Counted from the first letter of the stretch, positions 1 to 7,292 are shown. The stretch is DNA of 38,600 bases from Bacilli bacterium (GCA_017447305.1 JAFSNY010000063.1:1-38600), one strand, 5' to 3'. The notes: generated by a model not told the origin, from the letters alone. Program-made: numbers and translations.

Positions 1-140
1 GGGTTGGAAAGCAAACTAAATCGTTTATTTGAAGAGCCGTATGCAGGAAAACTGCACGTACGGTTCCGTGAGGGGTGTTAGGCGGACCTTTCACTGAAAA
101 TCAAACTCTATGAAAGGAGAAACTGAGATGCCTACTCGAC
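1..140 (+). mobile_element. 3' end of a group II intron (domains V and VI)
   Basis: Positions 34-66 fold into a group II intron domain V: GAGCCGT at 34-40 pairs with ACGGTTC at 60-66, and an inner GCAG/CTGC stem carries an A-rich loop. A domain VI-like hairpin follows, with TAGGC 79-83 pairing GCCTA 130-134 and CCTTTCA 87-93 pairing TGAAAGG 111-117. The segment ends in CTACTCGAC, resembling the 3' ends of many bacterial group II introns. The inner domain V hairpin is one base shorter than the usual form. The intron body and any reverse transcriptase lie outside the window. The exact 3' boundary (about 140) and the branch-point A are not certain. Confidence 0.8.
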
Positions 141-151
141 AGATTAAAAAA

Positions 152-1090
152 ATGAAAAAATATATTTTATTATTAAGCACAGTTATCGCTCTTGGAGCGC
201 TTACATCTTGCAATAAAAAAACAGAGATCAGTTTAAACATTGCTTGCCCATCAGGCGCACCTGCAGTAGCGCTTTATAACATGTATAAAAACGCCAATGT
301 TGAAATTAACGCTGATGCAAATAACGTAATTGGATACTTATCCACCGACAGCAACAAAGATATCGTTATCGCGCCAACAAATGCTTTGGTTGCAGTTGTT
401 AAAAAGAATGCGCCATTTAAGATTGCAGCAACTGTCACATTTGGAAACTTCTATATTGCCTCAACTGGTAATGATGATAATGGGACTATGGATAAAAGCG
501 ACTATGTTGTTTTGTTCCAACAAAATGGTCTTCCAGACAAGATATTTAAATATGTCTATGGAACTGATTTTGATAACCTACACTATGTCACTGCGGCCAG
601 TGATGCGAACAAGTGTTTAATCTCAGGAATTAACGCCTCTGATAATAACAATATAGTCGATTATGTTTTAGTGCCACAACCAGCTTTAACAACCGGTTTA
701 TCAAAGAATGCAAATGCATCTTTATATGCGGATGTTCAAAGCGATTATAAGATCAAATCTAACGGCCTTGAAATCACACAAGCTTCGATTTTCGTTCGCG
801 ATTCCGCAGATAAAACTCAAGTAAACGCCTTCTTAAACCAAATAGAAGAAGATATAAAGAATTTACTTAAAAAACCTTCTTTAATTGAAGATGCTTTAAA
901 GGGTTTAGAGGACGAACAAGCTCAAGCTAAATTTGGCGCCAACGCCACCATGCTTAAAACTGTATTAAGTAACAATTCATTAGGTCTTGGATTTAAGTAC
1001 GCTTTAACCAACAAAGCCTCAATTGATAACTTCTTAATTTCCCTTAATTTTAGCAATGAAGAAACTAGTGAAAACGTTTACTACCAATAA
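152..1090 (+). CDS. ABC transporter substrate-binding lipoprotein (SsuA/ThiY-like)
   Basis: This is the extracytoplasmic solute-binding component of an importer, tethered to the membrane by lipid. The N-terminus has KK, a hydrophobic stretch and the lipobox LTSC, and the mature part (about 290 residues) has the NMT1/ThiY/SsuA look, with GAPAVALYNMY near the start and a second-lobe segment around VPQPALTTGL. The substrate cannot be read; sulfonates, thiamine precursors and nitrate are used by relatives. It overlaps the permease gene by 35 bases. Start 152 gives a textbook signal peptide but lacks its own Shine-Dalgarno sequence. An upstream in-frame ATG at 128 has an AAAGGAG at 113-119, but both lie inside the intron end, so translation may start there in unspliced RNA, adding eight residues. 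Confidence 0.75.
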   Translation: MKKYILLLSTVIALGALTSCNKKTEISLNIACPSGAPAVALYNMYKNANVEINADANNVIGYLSTDSNKDIVIAPTNALVAVVKKNAPFKIAATVTFGNFYIASTGNDDNGTMDKSDYVVLFQQNGLPDKIFKYVYGTDFDNLHYVTAASDANKCLISGINASDNNNIVDYVLVPQPALTTGLSKNANASLYADVQSDYKIKSNGLEITQASIFVRDSADKTQVNAFLNQIEEDIKNLLKKPSLIEDALKGLEDEQAQAKFGANATMLKTVLSNNSLGLGFKYALTNKASIDNFLISLNFSNEETSENVYYQ

Positions 1091-1829
1091 TTATTTTATC
1101 TTCTCATTAGGAATCATTTTTGTCTTCTTAATGTGGTTTGTTTTCTCATTTTCTCTTAAGGAAGGAAACCTCTTTTTCCCATCCCCTATCGAGACCTTTA
1201 AGAGTCTTGGATTACTTCTTAGTAAGCCGTTTATCTATGCCTCTATTGGATGGACTCTTCTTAGAACTTTTATTGGTTTTATCATTTCTTTCCTTTTAGC
1301 GATGATTCTTGGCATACTTGCTGGAAATATCCATTGGTTAGAAGTATTCTTAAAACCATTGATTACTGTTTTAAAGAGTATTCCAACTGCAGCGTTAGTG
1401 TTTCTATTCTTAGTAATGTCAGGAAGTAAATACGCACCTATCTATATTGTTTTTCTTCTTTCATTTCCGATTCTTTATGAATCTGTTGTAGGAGGAATGA
1501 ATAGCATTACCAAAGAGATTAACGACGCGATTAGAATTGATTCAAAGAAATCTTTATATCCTATTTTTAAAGTAAAAATACCTTTATCCCTGCCATATGT
1601 GATCGTTGGTTTAGCTTCTAGCTTTGCTCTTTCATTAAAGACTGAGGTTATGGCAGAAATCATTACTGGCAGCACTGATGAAGGACTTGGATGTGCGATA
1701 TCTTTGTATCGTAACTCTGATCCGACAAATCTTTCTCCAATCTTCGCGATTGCATTAATTATCATTGTCTTCGTGTTGATTGTGGATTTAATCGGGCTAT
1801 TTATTAAAAAGCGATTTGATATGGAATAA
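1056..1829 (+). CDS. ABC transporter permease (SsuC/ThiX/TauC family)
   Basis: This 257-residue protein is the membrane-spanning subunit partnering the preceding lipoprotein. It shows about six hydrophobic segments: an N-terminal helix, then LPSIPTA-like sequence (LKSIPTAALVFLFL) and the cytoplasmic EAA loop (DAIRIDSKKSLYPIFKVKIPLSLP), which contacts the ATPase in BPD-type importers. Length is normal for the SsuC family. The start overlaps the end of the lipoprotein gene, implying translational coupling. No ATPase gene follows; a strong terminator comes nine bases after the stop, so the ATPase may lie upstream of the intron or elsewhere. Confidence 0.85.
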   Translation: MKKLVKTFTTNNYFIFSLGIIFVFLMWFVFSFSLKEGNLFFPSPIETFKSLGLLLSKPFIYASIGWTLLRTFIGFIISFLLAMILGILAGNIHWLEVFLKPLITVLKSIPTAALVFLFLVMSGSKYAPIYIVFLLSFPILYESVVGGMNSITKEINDAIRIDSKKSLYPIFKVKIPLSLPYVIVGLASSFALSLKTEVMAEIITGSTDEGLGCAISLYRNSDPTNLSPIFAIALIIIVFVLIVDLIGLFIKKRFDME

Positions 1830-1837
1830 CGCAATTT

Positions 1838-1866
1838 AAAAGACGGCATCGCCGTCTTTTTGTTTG
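1838..1866. terminator. Bidirectional rho-independent terminator
   Basis: A perfect ten-base-pair stem (AAAAGACGGC / GCCGTCTTTT) with a three-base loop separates the ABC permease gene from the convergent minus-strand gene. The flanking A and T runs make it functional in both directions. Confidence 0.9.
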
Positions 1867-1881
1867 TTTGTATGATTAGAT

Positions 1882-2412
1882 TTATTCAGCTTTATCTTCA
1901 GCTGCTTCTTCTTTTACACCATCTGTAGCTTCTTCGGCAGCAACTTCTTCAACTACTTCTTCTTTAGTTTCTTCAACAGCTTCTTCTTTGACTTCTTCGG
2001 TTTTAGTTTCTTCGACAACTTCAGCTTCGACGACTGTTTCTTTTACTGTGGTTTCTTCGTCACTAACACCCATGGATTTTCTAGCGCTGGCGCGTAAGGC
2101 TGCTCTTCTTTGTTCTTTTTCATATTCACGGTCGCTTTTCTTTGAGAAAAGAAGTAAAACGACGAGCGCTAATAACCAAGCAACACCAACGTGGATTAAG
2201 CCATATTCAAAGAATCCCATCTTGAATACTTTAGCGTAAGCGTTTGAAGCTTTTAAAACTTCGTTATTGTCACTAGATAATGGGGCGAACTTCGCAACGA
2301 GACCTAAAACGATATAGGTAAGTCCCCATAAGAACACGAGGAGGCATAAGACATACCAAACGAGTTCAAAGAGTGTTAAGTTTAAAAATAATTTTTGGCT
2401 TTTCTTGTTCAT
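1882..2412 (-). CDS. Two-TM membrane protein with a long acidic tail
   Basis: Unrecognised 176-residue protein. Two hydrophobic segments are visible (about residues 9-41 and 68-90), followed by a short basic stretch (KKSDREYEKEQRRAALRASARK) and then roughly 60 residues composed almost only of Glu, Val, Ala, Thr and Lys, probably disordered and cytoplasmic. A Shine-Dalgarno GAAGGA sits eight bases before the start. It is last in a three-gene minus-strand unit after the HAD phosphatase and another uncharacterised gene, ending at the shared terminator. The acidic tail is low complexity, so any similarity-based name would be unreliable. Confidence 0.7.
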   Translation of the reverse strand: MNKKSQKLFLNLTLFELVWYVLCLLVFLWGLTYIVLGLVAKFAPLSSDNNEVLKASNAYAKVFKMGFFEYGLIHVGVAWLLALVVLLLFSKKSDREYEKEQRRAALRASARKSMGVSDEETTVKETVVEAEVVEETKTEEVKEEAVEETKEEVVEEVAAEEATDGVKEEAAEDKAE

Positions 2413-2433
2413 AAATCTAATCCTTCTTCCTTA

Positions 2434-3273
2434 TTAGGCTTTTTTGATGTTTTCTGCTTGAGAAGCAAGAACGTCTTTGACGACTTTATCAAATTGTTCT
2501 TTCCAAGCAATTTCAGTAACACGAACGGCTTCTACCGCTTCTTTATTCATAATTTCAAAGAGCTCTTTGAATGATTTTCCATCACGTCTATCTCTCTTGC
2601 CTTCGGTCATCTCTAAGATGGCGTTAGTGCGATCAAGCATATCAAGTGTTTCATTATCAGTGCAGTGTGCATGAGCGCGGGAGAAGCGAATTAAACTGGA
2701 TAATTTCACAAGTTCATTTTGAACGATGAAGTTAGATTGTGGAGTTGGTTGTCCTTTGGATTCGCTCATAACCTTTTGGAATTCTCCAAATGATTTTTGG
2801 AATTCTTGCATGACGAGCATGTTAACGATGGAACGATATAATTTTTCATCTTTCTTCACGAGGTCAGCGATGAGAGGATCTAATTCCTTGGTTCCTCTTG
2901 CGTGATTGACGTAGGCATAGAGAATATCTCTTAGAGATTCAGCAATTTGAATGGTTGATTCAAAGATTTTGATGTTTTGGGTGTAATCAACGCGAACTTT
3001 ATCTCCTGCGACCATAAGAACGGTGCTTTGATCAGAATAGAAATCTTCGATGAATTCTTTAAGATTAGTGATAATCTTTTCTGTTTGTTCTTTGTTATTT
3101 AAAACAAAGTTTCCGAAATACGAACCTTCTTCATTGACATTATGGAGGATGATTTTCTTTCTTTCTTCATAGGTGCGGAGATCATGATCACGATTGATTG
3201 TGTATTCCAAGGTGTCTCTTACGTTTAAGAGGAATTGGTATAGACCGAAGATGTATTGACTTTGTTTATTCAT
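2434..3273 (-). CDS. Hypothetical cytoplasmic, largely helical protein
   Basis: A 279-residue protein I do not recognise. It has no signal peptide or membrane segment and is rich in Glu, Lys and Leu with long stretches of apparent helix, suggesting an all-alpha cytoplasmic fold. The start at 3273 is chosen because AGGAG lies about 11 bases upstream; a longer reading from 3300 has no ribosome binding site. The start overlaps the stop of the HAD gene by eight bases (ATGAATAA), so the two are translationally coupled. No function can be assigned. Confidence 0.7.
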   Translation of the reverse strand: MNKQSQYIFGLYQFLLNVRDTLEYTINRDHDLRTYEERKKIILHNVNEEGSYFGNFVLNNKEQTEKIITNLKEFIEDFYSDQSTVLMVAGDKVRVDYTQNIKIFESTIQIAESLRDILYAYVNHARGTKELDPLIADLVKKDEKLYRSIVNMLVMQEFQKSFGEFQKVMSESKGQPTPQSNFIVQNELVKLSSLIRFSRAHAHCTDNETLDMLDRTNAILEMTEGKRDRRDGKSFKELFEIMNKEAVEAVRVTEIAWKEQFDKVVKDVLASQAENIKKA

Positions 3274-4123
3274 GTTTGTTTGTTTCTCCTTCCAATACAT
3301 ATTTTCTTAGTTTGAAGACTCTAGTTACGATATATTTAGCGTATTTCTTCACACTCGGATAGGCATGCGCCATAACGTAGCTGTTCTCATGGAATTTATT
3401 GAACATCGAGATATCATTTCCACTATCACCGATGACGATGACATCTTTTTTATCGATACCATTATACTTACAATAATATTCTAGTCCAGTAGCTTTATTG
3501 CAATCTTTTGGGGTTAACTCATTAACAATGAGGGTCCAAGATGATTCGATATTTGGATGTTTTTCTCTTAAGAGTTTATTTAACTCACGAGTAACTTTCT
3601 TCTTATTTCTTCCTAGTCCGAAGAAGACCATCAATTTATAAATTGGGTTATTTTCAATTTCACTAGCGAATAATTCATTATCTAGTACATATGGTTCACG
3701 GTAGCAGAATTGAAAATGCCAATATATTTTATAAATCCAGAGGAAGAACTTTGGAATCCTTACATTTTGTTTGATGATGCAAGGATAATCTTTACTCGTC
3801 ATCAAGTAGGCAAGGGGACGATGCTCCTTGTCAAGGAAGTTAAGAACTTCTTTTAAATCATCAGGATTCATCGATTCGTTACGGATACATTTTCCGTTAG
3901 AGAAGATTTGTGTGCTCGTGCAGTTCATGATGTCATAATCACGATTAATCTCCTCTTTTAACTTATCGGTAAACTGTGTCGATCTTGAAGTGACAAGAAC
4001 AACTTTGTTTCCAGCATCGATAAAATCTTGAAGGAACTTAACGTTTTTTTTGGAGATACATCTCTTTTTTCCTCTCGGATAGAAGAGGGTTCCATCTAAG
4101 TCAACGGCGAGTAATTTATTCAT
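3266..4123 (-). CDS. HAD-superfamily hydrolase, Cof type
   Basis: Predicted cytoplasmic phosphatase of the Cof/HAD-IIB group, 285 residues. Motif I is DLDGT at residues 8-12 (nucleophile Asp8, acid/base Asp10), motif II is the Thr/Ser in LVTSRS, and motif IV is GDSGND near residue 233 for magnesium binding; the cap domain lies between motifs II and III. The substrate is unknown, as for most Cof proteins, which dephosphorylate sugar phosphates, nucleotides or flavin precursors. It is first of a three-gene unit. No clear Shine-Dalgarno precedes the ATG, while a TATAAA lies only a few bases before it, so the transcript may be nearly leaderless (inference). Confidence 0.85.
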   Translation of the reverse strand: MNKLLAVDLDGTLFYPRGKKRCISKKNVKFLQDFIDAGNKVVLVTSRSTQFTDKLKEEINRDYDIMNCTSTQIFSNGKCIRNESMNPDDLKEVLNFLDKEHRPLAYLMTSKDYPCIIKQNVRIPKFFLWIYKIYWHFQFCYREPYVLDNELFASEIENNPIYKLMVFFGLGRNKKKVTRELNKLLREKHPNIESSWTLIVNELTPKDCNKATGLEYYCKYNGIDKKDVIVIGDSGNDISMFNKFHENSYVMAHAYPSVKKYAKYIVTRVFKLRKYVLEGETNKHE

Positions 4124-4180
4124 AGCGTTTATAAAAATAACACATATGCACGCGAAAAGAAAGTAAAAAGAACTTGATAT

Positions 4181-4215
4181 AAAAAGAAAACCCGGGAGTT
4201 ATATCCTTCCGGGCT
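4181..4215 (-). terminator. Rho-independent terminator downstream of hpf
   Basis: On the minus strand a GC-rich stem (AGCCCGG / CCGGGTT, one wobble) is followed by TTTTCTTTTT. It lies 20 bases past the hpf stop and before the HAD gene. Confidence 0.75.
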
Positions 4216-4234
4216 ATTATTTGTGTTTATAAAT

Positions 4235-4783
4235 TTATTTGATTGGGTTTTCCGCTTGGATAACACCATATCCGCCATCACGACGGTTATAGACAACAGA
4301 GATGCGGTCATCTTCCTTATCGAGATAGAGGAAGAAATCGTGGCCGATTGCTTCCATACGCGCAATAGCTTCGTCGATGGTCATTTCCTTTAAATAGTAA
4401 GATTTTAATCTGACGATAATATCTTTTTCTGGGATTGGTTCTTCTTCGATGCTTTCTAAATCAAGAGCGCGGCCAATGGAAATTTTTCCATTACTCCTAT
4501 CCATTCTTGTTTTAAGTTTTCTAATTTGTCCTTCTAGTTTTTCAACAGCGGTGTCAATCGCGCAGTAAAGGTCACGGTCTGAGACTTCCGCGCGGAGTGT
4601 GACTTGTGGAAGGAAGATGGTGATTTCAATCTTCTGTGAATCACGATGCGCTGAAACAACAACGCGGCATTCAATCTCTTCATGGTTGACTAAATGCTTT
4701 TCAATTTTTCCGAGCTTCTTTTCGACAGCTTCAGAAATTCCATCAGTGATGGAAACATTTTTTCCAATGATTTGGTACTTCAT
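4235..4783 (-). CDS. hpf: Ribosome hibernation-promoting factor, long form
   Basis: Long-form HPF (182 residues), which binds the 30S subunit and dimerises ribosomes into inactive 100S particles in slow growth. The N-terminal S30AE/YfiA-type domain spans about residues 1-100 (start MKYQIIGKNVSITDGI, conserved basic helices KKLGKIEKH and KLEGQIRKLKTRM). The C-terminal dimerisation domain spans about 122-182 and carries the family pattern IVRLKSYYLKEMTIDEAI and GHDFFLYLDKEDDRISVVYNRRDGGYGVI. Length matches the family. GAAAGGAG lies nine bases before the start. It stands as its own unit with a candidate promoter upstream and a terminator downstream. Confidence 0.96.
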   Translation of the reverse strand: MKYQIIGKNVSITDGISEAVEKKLGKIEKHLVNHEEIECRVVVSAHRDSQKIEITIFLPQVTLRAEVSDRDLYCAIDTAVEKLEGQIRKLKTRMDRSNGKISIGRALDLESIEEEPIPEKDIIVRLKSYYLKEMTIDEAIARMEAIGHDFFLYLDKEDDRISVVYNRRDGGYGVIQAENPIK

Positions 4784-4806
4784 ATAAATAGACTCCTTTC
4801 TTTAGT

Positions 4807-4835
4807 TCTATATTCAATATGAATTTTTTGGACAA
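4807..4835 (-). promoter_or_regulatory. Candidate sigma-A promoter for hpf
   Basis: On the minus strand TTGTCC (-35) and TATAGA (-10) are separated by exactly 17 bases, just upstream of the hpf ribosome binding site. Both hexamers match consensus at four of six positions. Confidence 0.5.
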
Positions 4836-4837
4836 TT

Positions 4838-4905
4838 TTAAACAAAAAACACAAACGCGTTCATAACTATTTTCACTGGAGTGTTCAAATAAAGCGTTTG
4901 TGTTT
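4838..4905 (-). terminator. Long inverted repeat with U-tract between metK and hpf
   Basis: A perfect 12-base inverted repeat (AAACACAAACGC at 4847-4858, its complement at 4894-4905) encloses a 35-base loop. On the minus strand the second arm runs into T-rich sequence, so it probably terminates metK transcription. The arm is purely GT/CA-rich and the loop is unusually long, so a structured leader or small RNA remains possible. Confidence 0.6.
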
Positions 4906-4981
4906 AATCATAATACTATACCTAGAATCCCTCTCGAGATTTCCCTACTTTAATTATAGCAAATGAGTATCTGTTTGTTTA

Positions 4982-6151
4982 TTAAATTTTATTTAAAAGT
5001 GCTTTTATTTCTTCTACTTTATCAATCTTCTCCCAAGGAAGATCTAAATCCGGTCTTCCAAAATGACCATAAACCGCTAAATCACGATATCTAAATGTTG
5101 GCTTGGTGAGTGAGAATTTTTTGATGATCATTCCTGGTCTGCAGTCGAAAACTTTCTTAATAACACTTAATATTTCAGACTTAGAATATTTGCTGCTTCC
5201 GAATGTTTTTACCGAAATGGAAAGAGGTTCTGCAATACCAATAGCGTAGGATAATTGAATGAGGATTCTTTCCGCGACTTCTGCGGCCACTAAATTCTTC
5301 GCGATATACCTCGCCATATAGGCCGCGGAACGATCGACTTTCGTTGGGTCTTTCCCTGAGAAAGCTCCACCTCCATGTTCAGCGTATCCACCATATGTAT
5401 CGACGATGATTTTTCTTCCTGTTAATCCTGTATCTCCAGCGGGACCACCAATGACGAAACGACCAGTCGGGTTAATGAGATATTTAAAGTCAGTATTAAG
5501 TCCGAAAGATTTAACAACTTTGACCATGATGGAGTCATGAATGTATTTCTCAAACTTTTCTAAATCGATGTCTGGGTCATGCTGAACAGACATTAAAACC
5601 GTATCAACTCTTGGGTGAGATGGGTCGGTGTAATCGATGGTGACTTGTGACTTCATGTCAGGACGAGAATGCTTAAATTCTCCATTCTTTCTTAATCTTG
5701 TCGCTTCTCTTAATAACTTATGAGCGATAACGATAGCAAGAGGCATGTATCCTTCGTTTTCTTTGCAAGCATAACCAAACATGATTCCTTGGTCACCAGC
5801 TCCTGTATCTTCAATCTTTCCACGGCTGACACCTTGATTGATATCAGGAGATTGTTGATGAATACGATTAACAATTTCCACAGTGTGATAATCGGTGATT
5901 AAGTCTGAGGAATTATATCCGACATGTCTTAAAACATCTTTGACGATTTCTTCAACATTAATTTTACTTGTCGTGGTGATTTCTCCTCCGACTAAAACGA
6001 AGTTATCACTTGTAAATACTTCGCAGGCAACATGGGAGTTTGGATCATCTTTTAGGCATGCATCTAAAATCGCATCAGAAATCTGATCGCATAATTTATC
6101 AGGATGTCCTTCAGAGACAGATTCTGAGGTAAAAAGAATTTTTTCTTCCAT
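4982..6151 (-). CDS. metK: S-adenosylmethionine synthetase
   Basis: Makes S-adenosylmethionine from methionine and ATP, releasing phosphate and pyrophosphate; cytoplasmic. The 389-residue product is full length for MetK. Visible signatures are the N-terminal FTSESVSEGHPDKLCDQISDAI, the GAGDQGIMFGYA motif and the glycine-rich GGGAFSGKDPTKVDRSAAY loop with catalytic Lys and Asp residues. Start 6151 is chosen because AAAGGAG lies nine bases before it; the longer in-frame start at 6187 falls in the riboswitch terminator. Expression is probably controlled by the SAM-binding leader immediately upstream, closing a feedback loop on its own product. Monocistronic between two terminators. Confidence 0.98.
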   Translation of the reverse strand: MEEKILFTSESVSEGHPDKLCDQISDAILDACLKDDPNSHVACEVFTSDNFVLVGGEITTTSKINVEEIVKDVLRHVGYNSSDLITDYHTVEIVNRIHQQSPDINQGVSRGKIEDTGAGDQGIMFGYACKENEGYMPLAIVIAHKLLREATRLRKNGEFKHSRPDMKSQVTIDYTDPSHPRVDTVLMSVQHDPDIDLEKFEKYIHDSIMVKVVKSFGLNTDFKYLINPTGRFVIGGPAGDTGLTGRKIIVDTYGGYAEHGGGAFSGKDPTKVDRSAAYMARYIAKNLVAAEVAERILIQLSYAIGIAEPLSISVKTFGSSKYSKSEILSVIKKVFDCRPGMIIKKFSLTKPTFRYRDLAVYGHFGRPDLDLPWEKIDKVEEIKALLNKI

Positions 6152-6171
6152 TTTAAATTCTCCTTTGATAT

Positions 6172-6200
6172 AAAAAACCTCTCCCACAAGAAGGGAAAGG
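6172..6200 (-). terminator. Riboswitch-controlled intrinsic terminator in the metK leader
   Basis: On the minus strand CCTTTCCC pairs with GGGAGAGG (one U-G) and is followed by six T. The upstream GGAAAG next to the 3' side of the riboswitch P1 helix can pair with CTTTCC of this stem, giving a competing antiterminator. Confidence 0.85.
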
Positions 6201-6219
6201 CATATTTTTTTCTTTCCTA

Positions 6220-6321
6220 CTTATCGTTCGAGGTGTGGGACCTCGCTTGAGAAGAGCACTTACTTTTCTTAAAGAGTTGCTATCGCGATTTTTCATCTCA
6301 GTTTTCGCGATTCTTGATAAG
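6220..6321 (-). promoter_or_regulatory. S-box (SAM-I-like) riboswitch controlling metK
   Basis: Read on the minus strand, helix P1 is CTTATC (6321-6316) with GATAAG (6225-6220). After P1 comes AAGA, then a P2 stem ATCGCGA/TCGCGAT whose loop contains CTGAGATGAAA, then GCAAC, a short P3, AAGTGCT, and a P4 hairpin CGAGGT/ACCTCG. The order and the conserved ATGAAA, GCAAC and GTGCT elements match the S-box layout. TGAG of the P2 loop can pair with CTCA between P3 and P4, as the S-box pseudoknot does. P2 is shorter than in typical SAM-I, so this is a divergent member. SAM binding should favour the downstream terminator. Confidence 0.85.
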
Positions 6322-6328
6322 CATATGT

Positions 6329-6357
6329 ATTTTATATACTTTATAAAAAGTTTGCAA
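6329..6357 (-). promoter_or_regulatory. Sigma-A-type promoter for metK
   Basis: TTGCAA and TAAAAT on the minus strand, 17 bases apart. Transcription would begin about at the first base of the riboswitch. Confidence 0.65.
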
Positions 6358-6359
6358 TG

Positions 6360-6381
6360 AAAAAGCGCTTGAAGCGCCTTT
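6360..6381 (-). terminator. Terminator after the pduL-TSCPD unit
   Basis: AAAGGCGCT and AGCGCTTTTT on the minus strand form a stem with one G-U pair and a tight loop ending in T, three bases past the stop codon. Confidence 0.85.
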
Positions 6382-6384
6382 ACA

Positions 6385-6630
6385 TTATTTGATAGTTTTA
6401 AGAGCCTGTGCTAATTGATCAGGACAAGATGTTGGTTTATACCCGCATTTTATTCCATCTAGACGGGCGATGACATCTTCAATTTTCATTCCTTTAATTA
6501 AAGAACAAATGCCTTGAAGATTGCCATGACATCCTCCGATAACCTTGGCGTCTTTCACGATTCCATCTTCGTATTCGATAATCATTTCTCTAGAGCAGAC
6601 ACCTTGAGGTTTGTAGTTTAAAATTGGCAT
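6385..6630 (-). CDS. TSCPD domain-containing small Cys-rich protein
   Basis: An 81-residue protein matching the TIGR03905-type family of stand-alone TSCPD proteins. Cysteines fall at residues 12, 35, 43, 63 and 70, with the name-giving TSCPDQLA near the C-terminus; the same motif occurs at the C-terminus of some ribonucleotide reductases, and metal binding by the cysteines is plausible. The biochemical role of the stand-alone form is not established. Its ATG overlaps the pduL stop by one base (TAATG), so it is translated by coupling. It is followed directly by a terminator. Confidence 0.88.
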   Translation of the reverse strand: MPILNYKPQGVCSREMIIEYEDGIVKDAKVIGGCHGNLQGICSLIKGMKIEDVIARLDGIKCGYKPTSCPDQLAQALKTIK

Positions 6631-7232
6631 TATTTAACAATCCTTCCGTAGACGGTTCCAGCGCATCCAGCAGCGTTGCTTTCATCAGTGTCGATATGGC
6701 AAGCGAGAGCGAAGTCATCTCTCACTCTGATGACGACATCACCAAAGATTAAATGACGGCCTTCTGTTAAAACTTCCAAATTAACGATTTCACCATTACT
6801 GACACCAAATTCTTTAGCGTCTTCTGGGGTCATATGAATGTGACGTTTGGCAACGATAACACCTTCACTAAGTTCAACTTCACCAGCTGGGCCAACGAGT
6901 TTGCATGGTCCACTTCCAGCGATATCTCCACTTTCTCTAACAGGAGCGTTGATACCGAGGGTTCTTGCATCAGTTAAACTGATTTCAACTTGGTTTGCTT
7001 TTCTGACTGGTCCTAAGATGGAAACATTTTTAATTCTTGTTTCAACTTTTTCACCAGTGGCTTTATTGATTTTATATCCAACGATGTCCACTCTTGAATT
7101 AGAAACGAATTGTCCTGGTTGGCTGAGCATAGCTCTAACGGATAATTCAAAACCTTTTCCAAATAATACTTCTAATGTTTCTTGGGTAACATGGACGTGA
7201 CGAGCGCTGGTTTCAACTAAGATATCTCTCAT
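6630..7232 (-). CDS. pduL: PduL-type phosphate propanoyltransferase / phosphotransacylase
   Basis: PduL enzymes interconvert acyl-CoA (acetyl or propanoyl) and acyl phosphate, an alternative to Pta. The 200-residue product has the paired beta-barrel organisation of the family, with zinc-site His residues in ARHVHVT (about residues 11-17) and AKRHIHMTPEDA (about 130), and the QVEISLTDARTLG segment. Start 7232 has GAAGGA eight bases upstream; a longer reading to 7295 overlaps the promoter. No microcompartment genes and no obvious encapsulation peptide are seen, so it probably serves acetate fermentation in the cytoplasm (inference). It forms a two-gene unit with the TSCPD gene. Confidence 0.92.
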   Translation of the reverse strand: MRDILVETSARHVHVTQETLEVLFGKGFELSVRAMLSQPGQFVSNSRVDIVGYKINKATGEKVETRIKNVSILGPVRKANQVEISLTDARTLGINAPVRESGDIAGSGPCKLVGPAGEVELSEGVIVAKRHIHMTPEDAKEFGVSNGEIVNLEVLTEGRHLIFGDVVIRVRDDFALACHIDTDESNAAGCAGTVYGRIVK

Positions 7233-7263
7233 TAAAAAAATCCTTCTTTCTTTTCCGTTAATT

Positions 7264-7292
7264 ATTATAGCAACGGAATTTATGACTTTCAT
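7264..7292 (-). promoter_or_regulatory. Promoter for pduL, extended -10
   Basis: On the minus strand TGCTATAAT is a perfect extended -10; ATGAAA lies 17 bases upstream as a weak -35. It is divergent from the mgtE promoter. Confidence 0.7.

Noticed and set aside
4129-4365. A 78-codon minus-strand frame overlapping hpf
   Set aside because: It runs through the hpf coding region and terminator in another frame, with no ribosome site.
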